This document shows, in pieces, positions 1-12,961 of a DNA stretch of 64,000 nucleotides. The stretch covers positions 21,036,923 through 21,100,922 of the forward strand of contig CM039515.1 of assembly GCA_022432975.1 (NCBI GenBank). The letters run 5' to 3'. The notes beneath the pieces are model-generated. The model did not search any database and had not been told where the DNA came from. It saw nothing but the letters and a program-made list of their open reading frames with translations. Position numbers and translations under genes: made by a program. Each line of letters starts with the position of its first letter. Position 1 is the first letter of the stretch. Origin of the DNA: Begonia masoniana (taxonomy: Eukaryota; Streptophyta; Magnoliopsida; Cucurbitales; Begoniaceae).

Positions 1-1331
1 TGTATAAATGAATGCACTGTTAAAAGAAGAAATCATGATCTTGTTCTTTTCATGCTCTTTTCTTATTCTTGTCCTTGTTCTTTGTTCGTAATCATCATTC
101 GTAGTCATGGATCACATTCATCATTCATAATCGTGGATCATATTCATCATTCATAATCGTTGGTCATATTCATCATTCATAATCGTTGATCATATTCATC
201 ATTTAAGTTGTGTGGATTAAGAGAGGATTTGTGCCGGTATAGGGGGTTCGACAGTGAGTTTGATCTTGGTCCCTACTGCGGGTCGTATTCATATGTCCCT
301 CTTTTGGACTGTGACATACGCCGAACCGCCCCCAACCCTCACTTAGTCCACGTTGCATAAGTTTTATCTTTTTACTTTATTCATGAGAAAACCATGCTCT
401 TAAAACATTTTCATATGCATAAAATAGTCAAGATGCATGTACTTGGAAATTCTTAAATCATCAAAGCTACAGAACAGAGCACTAACCAACATGAAACCTT
501 ACCTTTGAACTAATCATCAACATAAATACTAGACAATAACATGAAGGAACTGCTAATCATCGTATGAGTTTCTACCTAGCATCCTTTGATGTAGGGTCCT
601 AATGACCGAGAAACCTATACATTCACTTACCTGGTCTCCTTAGCGATTTGAGCTCCTTTCTCTTCAAACTTCTTCACCTAAAACATTCACATTGCAGTAG
701 TTAAAACAAAATCCTATTAGTCCTAATCACAAGTCACCCTAGGATCTAATAGCTGAAGTCACTCTCGAATCCCTAGTATAGTCCTCTGTGCAGTTAGAAA
801 TCCAAAACCCAGAACAGACAGATTCGATTAGCGATAACTCAGGGTTGGTTGTTTAGTGTCCAAAATCGATTCAGAAAGACATTACCACTTTCAGATTTTA
901 AAATATCCTTACTAATACTCGGCCATTGAAGAATCCAGAATCTCATCTCATAGCTGAAAACAAAGCTTAACGACTAAAAGATAGCTACATTGCTAAACTC
1001 GTACCTTGAGCACAAAGTAGCCGAGAAGCAGCAAGGAAACCGATCGTCGAAGAAGGGATTCCCAGCTGACAGAGAGCGAGAGCTTGGGAGAGAAAGAAAT
1101 CGCCGAGAGTTGGAGATGTCGGCTATAGTGGTTTAAATGAGGTTTGAATCCTTTCTTTTTTCTTTAAATACTGGCCTCAATCCTTCATTATTACAACTTT
1201 GTCACTCAACCTAGTTTATATCCACATGTAATTAATTAAGCTTGGCATAAAACTCTAAACCGTGAAGATTGAATATTCATGACCGTTAATACAATTAGGG
1301 AGTCACCTGGTTGAAGTTGTCAGGTGTTACA
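1..1331 (-). repeat. 3' LTR (partial) of Tekay-type gypsy element
   Basis: Bases 1-1331 match 8300-9629 almost base for base, with about 2% differences by eye. The repeat ends in ...GTGTTACA, so on the minus strand it begins TGTAACACC. Because the coding region is on the minus strand, this low-coordinate copy is the 3' LTR. Its remaining ~2.3 kb, where the partner LTR holds a 60-bp repeat array, lies left of the window. A predicted 47-nt microexon (minus, 677-631) is bounded by TTTTAG and GTAAGT, as in the partner copy. Confidence 0.9.
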
Positions 1332-1344
1332 TCCACCCCTCCTT
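1332..1344 (-). other. Polypurine tract of the gypsy element
   Basis: On the minus strand this reads AAGGAGGGGTGGA and directly abuts the TGTAACACC start of the 3' LTR. That is the expected place and composition for the plus-strand primer of a Ty3/gypsy element. Confidence 0.75.
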
Positions 1345-1372
1345 AAACAAAATTTTCGTCCCCGAAAATTGA

Positions 1373-4300
1373 TCAAACAAATAACTCTGGATACTTGTCT
1401 AACATATCCTGTCGTCGCTCCTAAGTGGCTTCTTCAATGCCATGAGTCTTCCATAAAACTTTGACCAACGGAATCTCTTTATTCCTCAGAGTCTTAACTG
1501 TGGATTCCAATATCTGCACTGGTCTCTCTTCATACATTAACGATGGTTCAATCTCAATATCCACTGGCTTAACAACTTGTGTAGGGTCCCGTATACATTT
1601 TCTTAACATTGACACATGGAAAACATTATGCACCTTTTCCAGCGATGGAGGCAATTGCAATCTATAAGCCGTACTGCCAATCCTTTCTAAGACAGGGAAT
1701 GGTCCAATAAATCATGGATTAAGCTTTCCCCTCCTGCCAAATCTTAGTACTCCTTTAAATGGTGAAACCTTCAGGAAAACTTCATCACCAACAGCAAATT
1801 CAAGATCTCTCCTCCCTTGGTCTGCATAACTTTTCTGTCGGCTTTGTGCAGTAATCATTCTCCTTTTAATAGTGGCAATCTTGTCTGACATCTGCTGCAA
1901 TATCTCGGGACCTAGGAGTTTTGCTTCACCAACTTCATCCCAATACAGAGGTGATCTACATTTCCTACCATACAACGCCTCTTAAGGTGCCATTCCGATA
2001 GTGGACTGATAACTGTTATTGTAAGAGAACTCAACCAAGGGTAGGTATCGGCTCCAAGATGTCTGGAACTCTAGCACACATGCCCTCAACATATCCTCAA
2101 GTATTTGAATTGTTCGTTCAGATTGTCCATCGGTTTGTGGGTGGAAGGCAGTGCTGAAAGATAACCTTGATCCTAATGTGCCTTGCAAACTTTGCCAAAA
2201 TCTTGAGGTGAATCTGGGATCACGATCGGATACAATAGATAAAGGAACTCCATGCAATCTGATGATTTCTTGGACATACAGGTCGGCAAGCTGGTCCATT
2301 GTGAAAGTCATTCTTACAGGTATAAAGTGGGCTGACTTCGTCAACCTGTTAACCACAACCCAAATACTATCGAGACCTTTGGTTGTCTTTGGTAATCCTA
2401 CAACAAAATCCATGGCAATATTTTCCCACTTCCATTCGGGAATAGGTAAAGGCTGAAGGGTACCTCCTGGGCGTTAATGCTCTGCCTTAACTTGTTGGCA
2501 TACCAAACATGATTCTACAAACTTAGCCACATCCCTCTTCATATTTGGCCACCAATAATGTAACCTTAAATCCCGATACATCTTGGTGCTACTAGGATGC
2601 ACAGAGAAGGAAGATGAATGAGCTTCGGTCAAGATTAACTCACGCAACTACTTATCATTTGGAACGTACCATCGATTCCTGAATTTTAAAATGTTATCAT
2701 TGGAGAGACTGAATTCAGGGGAGGCATCTTTTAACTTACTCAACATACTATTATTCTCCTCTGAATCCATCTGCTGTGCCTCTTTGATCTTATCCAAAAT
2801 GGTTGGTTGAATGGTTAGAGTAGCAAGTAGGTTCGACAACTCAGGAACTATCTCTAATTCGAACTTTTGAACTTCCTGCCGCAAAGGTACTGATATGGTT
2901 GATACTGCGGGCTGCATTGTCTTTGACATTCTGCTTAATGCATCAGCCACAGCATTGGCCTTATCTGGATGATACTTAATCTCAAAGTCATAATCTTTAA
3001 CAAATTCTAACCAACGTCTCTGTCTCATGTTTAATTCCTTTTGGGTAAAGAGGTACTTCAGGCTTTTATGGTCGGAAAATACCTCACACTGTTGTCCATA
3101 CAGATAGTGTCTCCAAATCTTTAATGCAAAGACAACAGCAGCTAATTCCAAATCGTGAGTGGGGTAGTTTTGCTCATAACTCTTTAGCTGCCTAGAAGCA
3201 TAAGCTACAACCTTGCCTTCCTGTATCAAGACACACCCCAAACCAACCTTAGAAGCGTCACAAAAGACACTAAACTTTCCTTCTTCAGTTAGGAGAGTCA
3301 AAAGCGGGGCTGTCGTTAATTTCAGTTTGAGTGTCTGGAAGCCATCTTCACAAGCTTCGGTCCAAGAGTACTTGGTGTCCTTCTTTGTCAGACTAGTTAA
3401 AGGCTTAGCTATCATAGAAAATCCCTTAATAAACTTCCTATAATAGCCTGCCAAACCAAGGAAACTACGGACTTCACTAACATTCCTCGGCTGTGGCCAG
3501 TCCTTAACAGCCTGAATCTTGGTTGGATCTACTGATATGCCCTCAGCAGAGACGACATGGCCTAAAAAGTTGACCTCATTCAACTAGAATTCACATTTAG
3601 ATAACTTGGCATATAGTTGATGTTGTTTCAGGGTTGTCAAAACTATTCTTAAATGTTCTGCATGGTCAGCTTTTGTCTGTGAGTATATAAGAATATCATC
3701 GATGAATACAATCACAAACTTATCCAAATACTCACGAAATACACGGTTCATCAAATTCATAAAGGCTGCAGGTGCATTGGTTAATCCGAACGACATTACA
3801 AGGAATTCATAATGTCCATATCAGGTCCTGAAAGCTGTCTTAGGTATATCACTCTCCTTAACTTTCAGTTGATAGTAACCCGACCGCAAGTCGATCTTTG
3901 AAAACACCTTAGCTCCTTGTAATTGGTCAAACAAGTCATCAATTCGGGGCAAGGGGTACTTATTCTTAATGGTCAATTTATTTAGTTCTCTGTAGTCTAT
4001 GTACATTCTAAGGGAACCATCTTTCTTCTTAACAAATAGGACAGGCGCACCCCAGGGGGAACTACTAGGGCGTATAAATCCCTTGTCTACTAATTCCTGT
4101 AATTGGACTTTTAACTCCTTTAGTTCAACAGGTGTCATACGGTAAGGGTTTTTAGATACAGGAAATGCCTCGGGATATGTATCAATTACAAACTCTATTT
4201 CTCTAACAGGTGGTAATCCTGGCAAGTCATCCAAAAATGCTTCAGGGAATTCTCGGACTATAGAAATGTCCTGCAACTCTATCTTATTCTTCACCTGAAT

Positions 4301-5794
4301 ATCCATTATACTAGCTAGGTAACTTTCACAACCGTTTTTCAATAATCGATGGATTTCTAGTGAGGATACAATCGGTATTTTACTTATTTTAGGAATGGCT
4401 TGGAAGGTATACTGATCTCCATCCGGGGGTCGGAATTCAACCAAACCAGACCTACAACTTATTGTAGCATAGTGCCTGAATAACCAATCCATCCCCAGTA
4501 TAACTTCATACCCCTTCATGTCAATTACAATAAGTTCTACATATAACTTCTTATCTCCTATGGACACAATATCACCTTTCAATATCTGCTCAGAACACAA
4601 GGACTTTCTTGATGGTAACATCACACTATATGGCCTATCAGCTGGTAAGTATTCTAACTTATGCTTACATGCAAATAAGGTTGCAATGAATGAGTGTGTG
4701 GCTCCTGTGTCTATAAGTGTATAAGCAGAAATACCACAGATCATAATTGTACCTGTTATGACCGTTTTCTGCATGGTGTCTTCATCTTCCATCATAGCAA
4801 AGACTCGGGGCATTACTCTTGCTCGGTTTGGATCAGGTGGCATGGGGCAGTCTCTGACCATGTGTCCAACTTTATCACACCGGTAGCATCGGCCAGAATG
4901 CAACTTGCATTCGCCATGGTGGTTCTTCTGGCAGTTGGAGCACAGAGGGGCCAATGGTCGTTTTCCTTTCCCTTGGTCTTCATTTGGATTGAAGGGTCTC
5001 TTTATGCCTTGCTGTTGTTGTTGTGGCCACCTGTTCTGTTGCGGCTGCCATCCTTTGTTTTGACGTGGTGGCGGCTGAGTTTCCTTCGTGAATTTCCTTG
5101 GCTGCTCACGCTGTGCATATGTTGTTATCTCAGCCTCCTCCAGTTCCAAGGCCTTAGCTGTCACTTCTCCATATGATACATTGTGTATTCCAGCAGTCTT
5201 CACTCTCATATACAGACTCGGTTTCAATCCTTGAACGAATTGGTGGATCTTGTCCTCATCATCCTCTACCAATCGAGGTGCAAACCGAGATAAAGCCTCA
5301 AACTTACATATGTAATCCGTCACAGAGCCAGTCTGGCATAAACTCATGAATTCCTTTTTTTTACTGGCCCGAACAGTCCTATTGAAATACTTGTCAAAGA
5401 AAGCAGTCTTAAACATCTCCCAAGTCATGTCTCCTGCACCAACAGTGCTATGGATGGAGTCCCACCAATGCCTTGCATCCAATTCTAGGTGGTAGACAGC
5501 ATAGGTGACCTTATCTCCATCATCAACCTTTGCATACTTAAACATATCCTCCATCTTTCGAATACATTCCTCAGCATAGATAGGATCTGAAACATGTCCA
5601 TTGAATACCGGGGGTCGAAGCCAGTGGAAACGCTCACCCCCATGATCATGGGTTCCATTAGTACTGGAGTTGCCTTGTTCCTCTCTAGCAGTCATCAGCT
5701 GTTCGATCTAGCGAGATTGGCGCATGACCAACTCCGTCAACTGAGCAATGGCATTGCTATCCTCATTGGTCTCTCTCTGCTGACCTCTAACCAT
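1373..5794 (-). pseudogene. Tekay/Del-type gypsy gag-pol polyprotein, broken by stops
   Basis: A single frame of about 1,473 codons runs from an ATG at 5794 to a TGA at 1375-1373. In order it holds: a retrotransposon Gag domain; a CCHC zinc knuckle ([14 protein letters not shown], near 4900); an aspartic protease ([10 protein letters not shown], near 4700); reverse transcriptase with an intact FIDD box (near 3700); RNase H ([13 protein letters not shown]); an integrase zinc finger and core (from about 2600); and a C-terminal chromodomain-like segment (EERPVQIL..., near 1540). That order and the chromodomain point to the chromovirus Tekay/Del clade. Eight in-frame stops interrupt it, at 5708-5710, 3821-3823, 3584-3586, 2648-2650, 2474-2476, 1982-1984, 1712-1714 and 1421-1423. 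No frameshift was found. The copy cannot make a full polyprotein. Confidence 0.9.
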
Positions 5795-5940
5795 ATTGGG
5801 ATTCCTAAACAAATAGTTATAGAAACATCTTAACTTAGTGACATTTACTGAAATCATAAATACTTACAGTTGCTGGAGTGTACTCAGGTGGCAATCTGTG
5901 CTGGGAGGCAGTCTGCAGAATCGATTTTAGAACCTGGTTT

Positions 5941-5953
5941 TGCTCTGATACCA
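5941..5953 (-). other. Primer binding site, gypsy element
   Basis: The minus strand reads TGGTATCAGAGCA, the usual complement of the 3' end of initiator tRNA-Met in plant LTR elements. It lies 4 bp inside the 5' LTR, which fixes the inner LTR boundary at 5958. Confidence 0.85.
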
Positions 5954-5957
5954 TAAT

Positions 5958-8900
5958 TGTAACGACCCCAGTGGAGGAATCTCCACGCAATTCATTACTT
6001 AGCCTCTTAATCATTGAGTTCTTACTTTCTTTAGCTTATTCGTTGTTAGAGTTATTTTTTTTTTTTTTAACATCTCTTAAACTGGGTCTGCCAACAAAGA
6101 AATAAACTTATATCGACCGGTGGTCATGTGTGCTTCACGTGACCGATTTAAAACATTACCTGAACATTAAACAATAAGAAAATAATCACATGATCTGGTC
6201 ACTAGATGACAAATTAACATTTACATCATCCGGTGAAGAATTACACTTCATCCACCAAATGCTAGACGACAAAATACCATTTACATCATCCGGTGAAGGA
6301 ATACACTTCATCCACCGAACGCTAGACGACAAATTACCATTTACATCATCCGGTGAAGGAATACACTTCATCCACCGAACGTAACATTTACATCATCCGG
6401 TGAAGGAATACACTTCATCCACCGAACGCTAGATGACAAATTAACATTTACATCATCCGGTGAAGGAATACACTTCATCCACCGAACGCTAGATGACAAA
6501 TTAACATTTACATCATCCGGTGAAGGAATACACTTCATCCACCGAACGCTAGATGACAAATTAACATTTACATCATCCGGTGAAGGAATACACTTCATCC
6601 ACCGAACGCTAGATGACAAATTAACATTTACATCATCCGGTGAAGGAATACACTTCATCCACCGAACGCTAGATGACAAATTAACATTTACATCATCCGG
6701 TGAAGGAATACACTTCATCCACCGAACGCTAGATGACAAATTAACATTTACATCATCCGGTGAAGGAATACACTTCATCCACCGAACGCTAGATGACAAA
6801 TTAACATTTACATCATCCGGTGAAGGAATACACTTCATCCACCGAACGCTAGATGACAAATTAACATTTACATCATCCGGTGAAGGAATACACTTCATCC
6901 ACCGAACGCTAGATGACAAATTAACATTTACATCATCCGGTGAAGGAATACACTTCATCCACCGAACGCTAGATGACAAATTAACATTTACATCATCCGG
7001 TGAAGGAATACACTTCATCCACCGAACGCTAGATGACAAATTAACATTTACATCATCCGGTGAAGGAATACACTTCATCCACCGAACGCTAGATGACAAA
7101 TTAACATTTACATCATCCGGTGAAGGAATACACTTCATCCACCGAACGCTAGATGACAAATTAACATTTACATCATCCGGTGAAGGAATACACTTCATCC
7201 ACCGAACGCTAGATGACAAATTAACATTTACATCATCCGGTGAAGGAATACACTTCATCCACCGAACGCTAGATGACAAATTAACATTTACATCATCCGG
7301 TGAAGGAATACACTTCATCCACCGAACGCTAGATGACAAATTAACATTTACATCATCCGGTGAAGGAATACACTTCATCCACCGAACGCTAGATGACAAA
7401 TTAACATTTACATCATCCGGTGAAGGAATACACTTCATCCACCGAACGCTAGATGACAAATTAACATTTACATCATCCGGTGAAGGAATACACTTCATCC
7501 ACCGAACGCTAGATGACAAATTAACATTTACATCATCCGGTGAAGGAATACACTTCATCCACCGAACGCTAGATGACAAATTAACATTTACATCATCCGG
7601 TGAAGGAATACACTTCATCCACCGAACGCTAGATGACAAATTAACATTTACATCATCCGGTGAAGGAATACACTTCATCCACCGAACGCTAGATGACAAA
7701 TTAACATTTACATCATCCGGTGAAGGAATACACTTCATCCACCGAACGCTAGATGACAAATTAACATTTACATCATCCGGTGAAGGAATACACTTCATCC
7801 ACCGAACGCTAGATGACAAATTAACATTTACATCATCCGGTGAAGGAATACACTTCATCCACCGAACGCTAGATGACAAATTCCAACAGAAAATACCACA
7901 ACTCACCCAAATCTTAACCTGGTAACTATAAACCTTAATGAGTAAGAATCATAGACTCATCCAAAATTCATATAGCAGAAGACTTAAACAAACAGACCAT
8001 TCGATGATCCTTAAAATTATCCCCAGATTCAGAAATCAACAGACAACTTCAAAAGACTCAATGTTATAAGGTAGACTCATCCTACTCAACCTATTATATT
8101 CATTATCTTAACTAAAATCATAAAACATTAACCCAGGGTCTCATTTGCCATCCAGCCACAGAATTGCACCCTGAATACCTTCCAGCAACCAAGCTTAGAC
8201 ATCCTCATTAACTTTGAGATCCTCACCTGAAAACTCGTCACCTACATCATAAGGTTTAAACTATAAGCCTAATGCTTAGTAAGGAATGCAATACAAATGT
8301 GTATAAATGAATGCACTGTTAAAAGAAGAAATCATGATCTTGTTCTTTTCATACTCTTTTCTTATTCTTGTCCTTGTTCTTTGTTCGTAATCATCATTCG
8401 TAGACATGGATCACATTCATCATTCATAATCGTGGATCATATTCATCATTCATAATCGTTGGTCATTTCATCACTCATAATCGTTGATCATATTCATCAT
8501 TTAAGTTGTGTGGATTAAGAGAGGATTTGTGCCGGTAAAGGGAGTTCGACAGTGAGTTTGATCTTGGGCCCTACTGCGGGTCGTATTCATATGTCCCTCT
8601 TTTGGACTGTGACATACGCCGAACCGCCCCCAACCCTCACTTAGTCCACGTTGCATAAGTTTTATCTTTTTACTTTATTTATGAGAAAACCATGCTCTTA
8701 AAACATTTTCATATGCATAAAATAGTCAAGATGCATGTACTTGGAAATTCTTAAATCATCAAAGCTACAGAACAGAGCACTAACCAACATGAAACCTTAC
8801 CATTGAACTAATCATCAACATAAATGCTAGATAGTAACATGAAGGAACTGCTAATCATCGAATGAGTTTCTACCTAGCATCCTTTGATGTAGGGTCCTAA

Positions 8901-9629
8901 TGACCGAGAAACCTATACATTCACTTACCTGGTCTCCTTAGTGATTTGAGCTCCTTTCTCTTCAAACTTCTTCACCTAAAACATTCACATTGCAGTAGTT
9001 AAAACAAAATCCTATTAGTCCTAATCGCAAGTCACCCTAGGATCTAATAGCTGAAGTCACTCCCGAATCCCTAGTATAGTCCTCTGTGCAGTTAGAAATC
9101 CAAAACCCAGAACAGACAGATTCGATTAGCGATAACTCAGGGTTGGTTGTTTAGTGTCCAAAATCGATTCAGAAAGACATTACCACTTTCAGATTTTAAA
9201 ATATCCTTACTAATACTCGGCCATTGAAGAATCCAGAATCTCATCTCATAGCTGAAAACAAAGCTTAACGACTAAAAGATAGCTACATTGCTAAACTCGT
9301 ACCTTGAGCACAAAGTAGCCGAGAAGCAGCAAGGAAACCGATCGTCGAAGAAGGGATTCCCAGCTGACAGAGAGCGAGAGCTTGGGAGAGAAAGAAATCG
9401 CCGAGAGTTGGAGATGTCGACTACAGTGGTTTAAATGAGGTTTGAATCCTTTCCTTTTTCTTTAAATACAGGTCTCAATCCTTCATTATTACAACTTTGC
9501 CACTCAACCTAGTTTATATCCACATGTAATTAATTAAGCTTGGCATAAAACTCTAAACCGTGAAGATTGAATATTCATGACTGTTAATACAGTTAGGGAG
9601 TCACCTGGTTGAAGTTGTCGGGTGTTACA
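5958..9629 (-). repeat. 5' LTR (3.67 kb) of Tekay-type gypsy element
   Basis: On the plus strand it starts TGTAACGACC next to the primer binding site and ends GTGTTACA, giving the TG...CA ends of an LTR. The last 1.33 kb matches the left-edge LTR. The length is unusually large because of a 1.68-kb tandem array in its 3' part. Read on the minus strand it also shows a gene-like layout: an exon ending CTCAAG|GTACG near 9310, a 47-nt microexon near 8976-8930 and a third exon after ATGTAG|GTGAC near 8250. The TSD cannot be checked because the other end is outside the window. Confidence 0.88.
6202..7882. repeat. 60-bp tandem array inside the 5' LTR
   Basis: Three diverged 60-bp units (6202-6381) and one 47-bp unit lacking 13 bp (6382-6428) are followed by 24 units that appear identical (6429-7868) and a 14-bp partial unit. 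Each unit contains CATCATCCGGTGAAGGAA and CACTTCATCCACCGAACG. Because 60 is a multiple of three, the minus strand is open for 512 codons with a 20-residue repeat. I regard this as a by-product of the array and not a gene. The diverged units sit at the inner end and the identical block at the outer end, as expected for recent one-sided expansion. Confidence 0.95.
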
Positions 9630-10592
9630 ATAAGAGCTAGCCTAGCAACCTTGAGCTAGGATAGCATTGGAGGACCTCTCCACTCGAAAGAATTTCGAGG
9701 AGCACTCGAAGGTTCTTCTAACACGAAGTTAGGAAAATAGAAATTTCATAAATGAGCAAAAGTTGTAATACATGCACCAATGCTATGCATTTATAGGCAA
9801 CCTAAGTGGATTAGGGTTTGGCAAAATTGGAAGGATGAATTAGAGCCATTTGATGCAAGTAATCGGCGGTCACCAATAAAGCAATTCGTGGGCGCGCTGA
9901 TCGTGTGGTGGAGGTGCTGCCCCCGCGCGCTGATCGACGGATCAGGTAAGGCTCCAACGCGCCACAATCCAACGAATCAGATGCAGCTAAGTGCACCCCT
10001 ATCAGCGGTCCTGAAGCCTACCCGTGCACGGCCGCTGGATCGCTGCCCGCTGCTGACTGTGCCAGATTGATGCTGCGGCGCGCGCCAGATCGCACGGCTC
10101 AGTTGTGTCCCGCGCCCATCTTCATCAACGGCTGAGAATTGGCCAAGTCATGGATCCTTGTTGCTACTCAGATTGTACCTACAAAATTCATACCTTTAAA
10201 TGTGGACTCTTCTTTGGGCTAAGGCTTCCCTTGGACTCACTTTGAGGAAAGGCTTCTCCTTTGTAGAATAATTTATGGAAAAATTCTTCAACCCATAATC
10301 CACCACATTCATCTAACCCTAACCACACAATTTAATGCATGATGCAAATATATAATAATCCATACAATAAAGGCTAGAGTATGCCAAATGAGTTCAAAAC
10401 AAAAATTACATAAATTATTGGGCCGGGAAGACAAATTCCCATGGGCCAAGTTGTAGCTTCCTCCAAATGCTCCAAGCTAAATTTTCAACACGATCATCAA
10501 CTACCTGCCAATAAAGAAAATAATTTCCAATAGTAAAATTGTCAAACAATTCATGGGCCTTGGGTCGTGACCTAGCTTTGAGCCTTGATGGC
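9630..10592 (-). other. LTR-like remnant, no gene
   Basis: No coding region is supported. The minus strand has a TATA-like CCTATAAATGCATAGC near 9795. The stretch 10300-10450 resembles 16745-16900; both carry CATCTAA(C/T)CCTAAC and GGGAAGACAAATTC. The two segments therefore look like copies of one older LTR-type element in minus orientation, later split by the solo LTRs. A 96-residue open frame in the GC-rich part (9780-10070) shows no family features. Confidence 0.45.
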
Positions 10593-12961
10593 TGTAATAC
10601 CCGACTTTACGAGATTTTATTATTCCAATGTATGTTGGCATTTTGGTAAATATGTCAAATTAAGTCCATTTTGCGAACGGAAAGTTTTAATAGAGATCTA
10701 ATAATAAATTGGAATTTTCGGTGAAATAAGGAAATTTGGAGAAACCGAATCGTTAGCTAAATAACGAAACAAAGGAGGAAACAAATAGAAAATAAGTTAT
10801 GAGGGCAAAAGGGTAATTTTTCCAGGCAAATTTATTAAAAACAAAGTTCTTTCTTTCTTCTCCAGCACTCTCCACGCGAATTCTTCTCTGTATTCTCCAA
10901 GGCGATTTCTTTTCTTCCTCCTCACGGCGACCTTCAACTTCGGGCGGTTCCTCCTCAAAGCTTTGACTCGTTCCACCCGTTTTCTCCTCCTTTCACAACC
11001 CTAGGTAAGAATCTATGATTTTGGAACGTTAGATTTCGGTTTCGCGGAGTTAAACAATTAGGGTTTTGTTTAGGGTTTTGTGAAAAACGTAATTTAGGAT
11101 TTGAAATCGATAGGTATACCGTAATTATGAATATAATGAACGTATTAATGGCATTGTAGGTAGTTAGGAGGATTAATGGCCATTAATGTGAGTTTTGGGT
11201 TGTTGGAGAACTTGGAAACTCCATTAATAGAGGTTTTGAGGTGTCAAGCGTAAATTGCTCGATAAAATGCCTCAATAAGTCGAATTAGAATTTTAGGGAA
11301 TTTTTTTAGTTAAGGTTTCGTTAATTTGGATGTTTAACGGTTTAAACACGTTTTAACGGCGATTGTTGTGAATTTGCCTTAGGTGAACAATGCTCGTGGA
11401 CGGAGGTTGAGTTTCAACGGACGCGAGGTAAGTTCTCGTGACTTACTGTGGCCGATTGGCCTACACCATATGTCGAAAATTGTGTTGAGGAATTTGTTGG
11501 AGCTTTATTTGTTTAATCACTTTGGTTGGGTAGTCTAAGTTGGGTTGTTTATAGGTTGAATATAGTAATGTTTTGATGATATTTGTGACGTCTTGATGGT
11601 ATTTACGTTATGTATGTTTATATTGCGTATTGAACTGTTCACGCATCATGGTTTTCAAAACGTCATGAAAATGAATTTACGCATTAATTTCACGAAAAGA
11701 AAATGCATGTAAAGGCAAGTAAAGTATCATGTAAACAACCATGGCATGGAGTTATCAGGGATGAGGTTCAGACCTGGCGTTCCGTGGTGAGCGGGTTTTC
11801 CTCCCTTCAAATGGTGTGGGCTGTCTACTCGCTTGACGTGTCCTATCCATCTGCCGAGCGTTTCCGATAACCATAGACTGACACGTACTGATATATGAAT
11901 TGACATGGACAGACTATTTCATAGCATAGCATATACATGTTCATGCATAGACCTTTACTTAGAATTTACTGAGATTTTATCTCATATGCGTCCTTATGGT
12001 GTAGGTGACATTGAGCAAGGTGAGGACGACGTCCCTCTACTAGACGAACGCACAGATTGAAGGAGGATGCCTGTGGGAGCGTGCTGGGCAGTCGACGCGT
12101 ATTTTGACTCGTGGGGGAACGATGTAAAGATATTTTGGGCTAGATACTGGTAGAAATTGTATAGATATGCATTTTGGGTGAAATAGCTTAGAATATTATA
12201 ATTGAAAATGGTTTGAGAACAAATTGTAGAGTCTAAACGATAATGTTGATTTTAAAGTTTTACTGGAACTGTTTGGTGTTTTCGTTTAATCAGAAGGAAT
12301 TGTTTAGTTTTTAAACTGAACCACGCAGTTCGTTTTCATGAAATCAGCAGTACGTTTTAAATATGTTTGAGTGGGTTCTTGGGGGATTGGTGGAATGAGA
12401 AATGTAAGAGAGTAGTAGAGTATTGATAAGTTAAAGTGATAGTTGATGAGAGGAAATGAATGGAAAGTATGTTGTGCAAAGTGTGTTGTGTAGGAAGAAA
12501 GAAAGGGAAAGAAAAGGAAGGCGACTCTCTGGACTTCAAAATCCATAGAGTGTGCCGATCGATCGCCAGAAGGGGCGATTGATCGGCCTCATTGGCTACG
12601 CTCTGGAAGAAAATCCAAAGCGTGTGCCGATTGATCGCCTAATGAAGGCGATCGATCGGTACATGAGTGATCGCCAGGGGCGATCGGTCAGGCGATCGAT
12701 CGCCCCGCATGAAAATGCCGCAGCCGAGCGATCGGCTAAAATGGCCGATCGATCGGCTACACAATTTTGGGCGAAATGCCCTTTATGCCCATGACTGTTT
12801 GGCCGAATGTTTTCTATTATTTAATATGTTTTCTTTAAATGATTTTCAAGACAATTTCAATAAATTAGATTTCAATTTAAAGCCTTCGAAGTTGAAATTA
12901 CTTAAGGACATAAAATGAAAAATTTTATGGGAAATTAAGGGTACGGATAAGGGTCGTTACA
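10593..12961 (+). mobile_element. Solo LTR, long-LTR gypsy family, TSD ATGGC
   Basis: Starts TGTAATACCCG and ends GGGTCGTTACA, with ATGGC directly on both sides (10588-10592 and 12962-12966) and no internal region. This is what LTR-LTR recombination leaves behind. Sense-strand order: a short U3; a TATA-like ATTTATTAAAA near 10829; an ATG-free exon ending CCCTAG|GTAAGA at 11004; a 45-nt microexon 11383-11427 (acceptor GCCTTAG, donor GAG|GTAAGT); and a third exon from 12005 (acceptor GGTGTAG) with a short acidic frame to a TGA at 12058-12060. A GATC-palindrome cluster lies near its 3' end. Confidence 0.9.
12552..12770. repeat. GATC-palindrome cluster in LTR
   Basis: Repeated CGATCGATCG(C/G) and GGCGAT(C/T)GATCG palindromes, about ten GATC-centred sites in 220 bp, separated by short unrelated spacers. 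It lies about 200-400 bp from the 3' end of the solo LTR. Comparable clusters occur at the same relative place in three other LTRs of this window. Confidence 0.7.

Noticed and set aside
4694..5176. 160-codon plus-strand frame with hydrophobic stretches
   Set aside because: Antisense to the gag/protease part of the gypsy element; explained by its codon pattern.
6202..7882. CRISPR-like array
   Set aside because: Units are contiguous 60-bp tandem copies with no unique spacers, in a plant retrotransposon LTR.
6368..7906. 512-codon minus-strand frame with a perfect 20-residue repeat
   Set aside because: The frame follows from a 60-bp unit without stops inside an LTR; no start context, signal or non-repeat domain supports a protein.
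9630..9634. Target duplication of the left gypsy element
   Set aside because: The other end is outside the window, so no TSD can be claimed.
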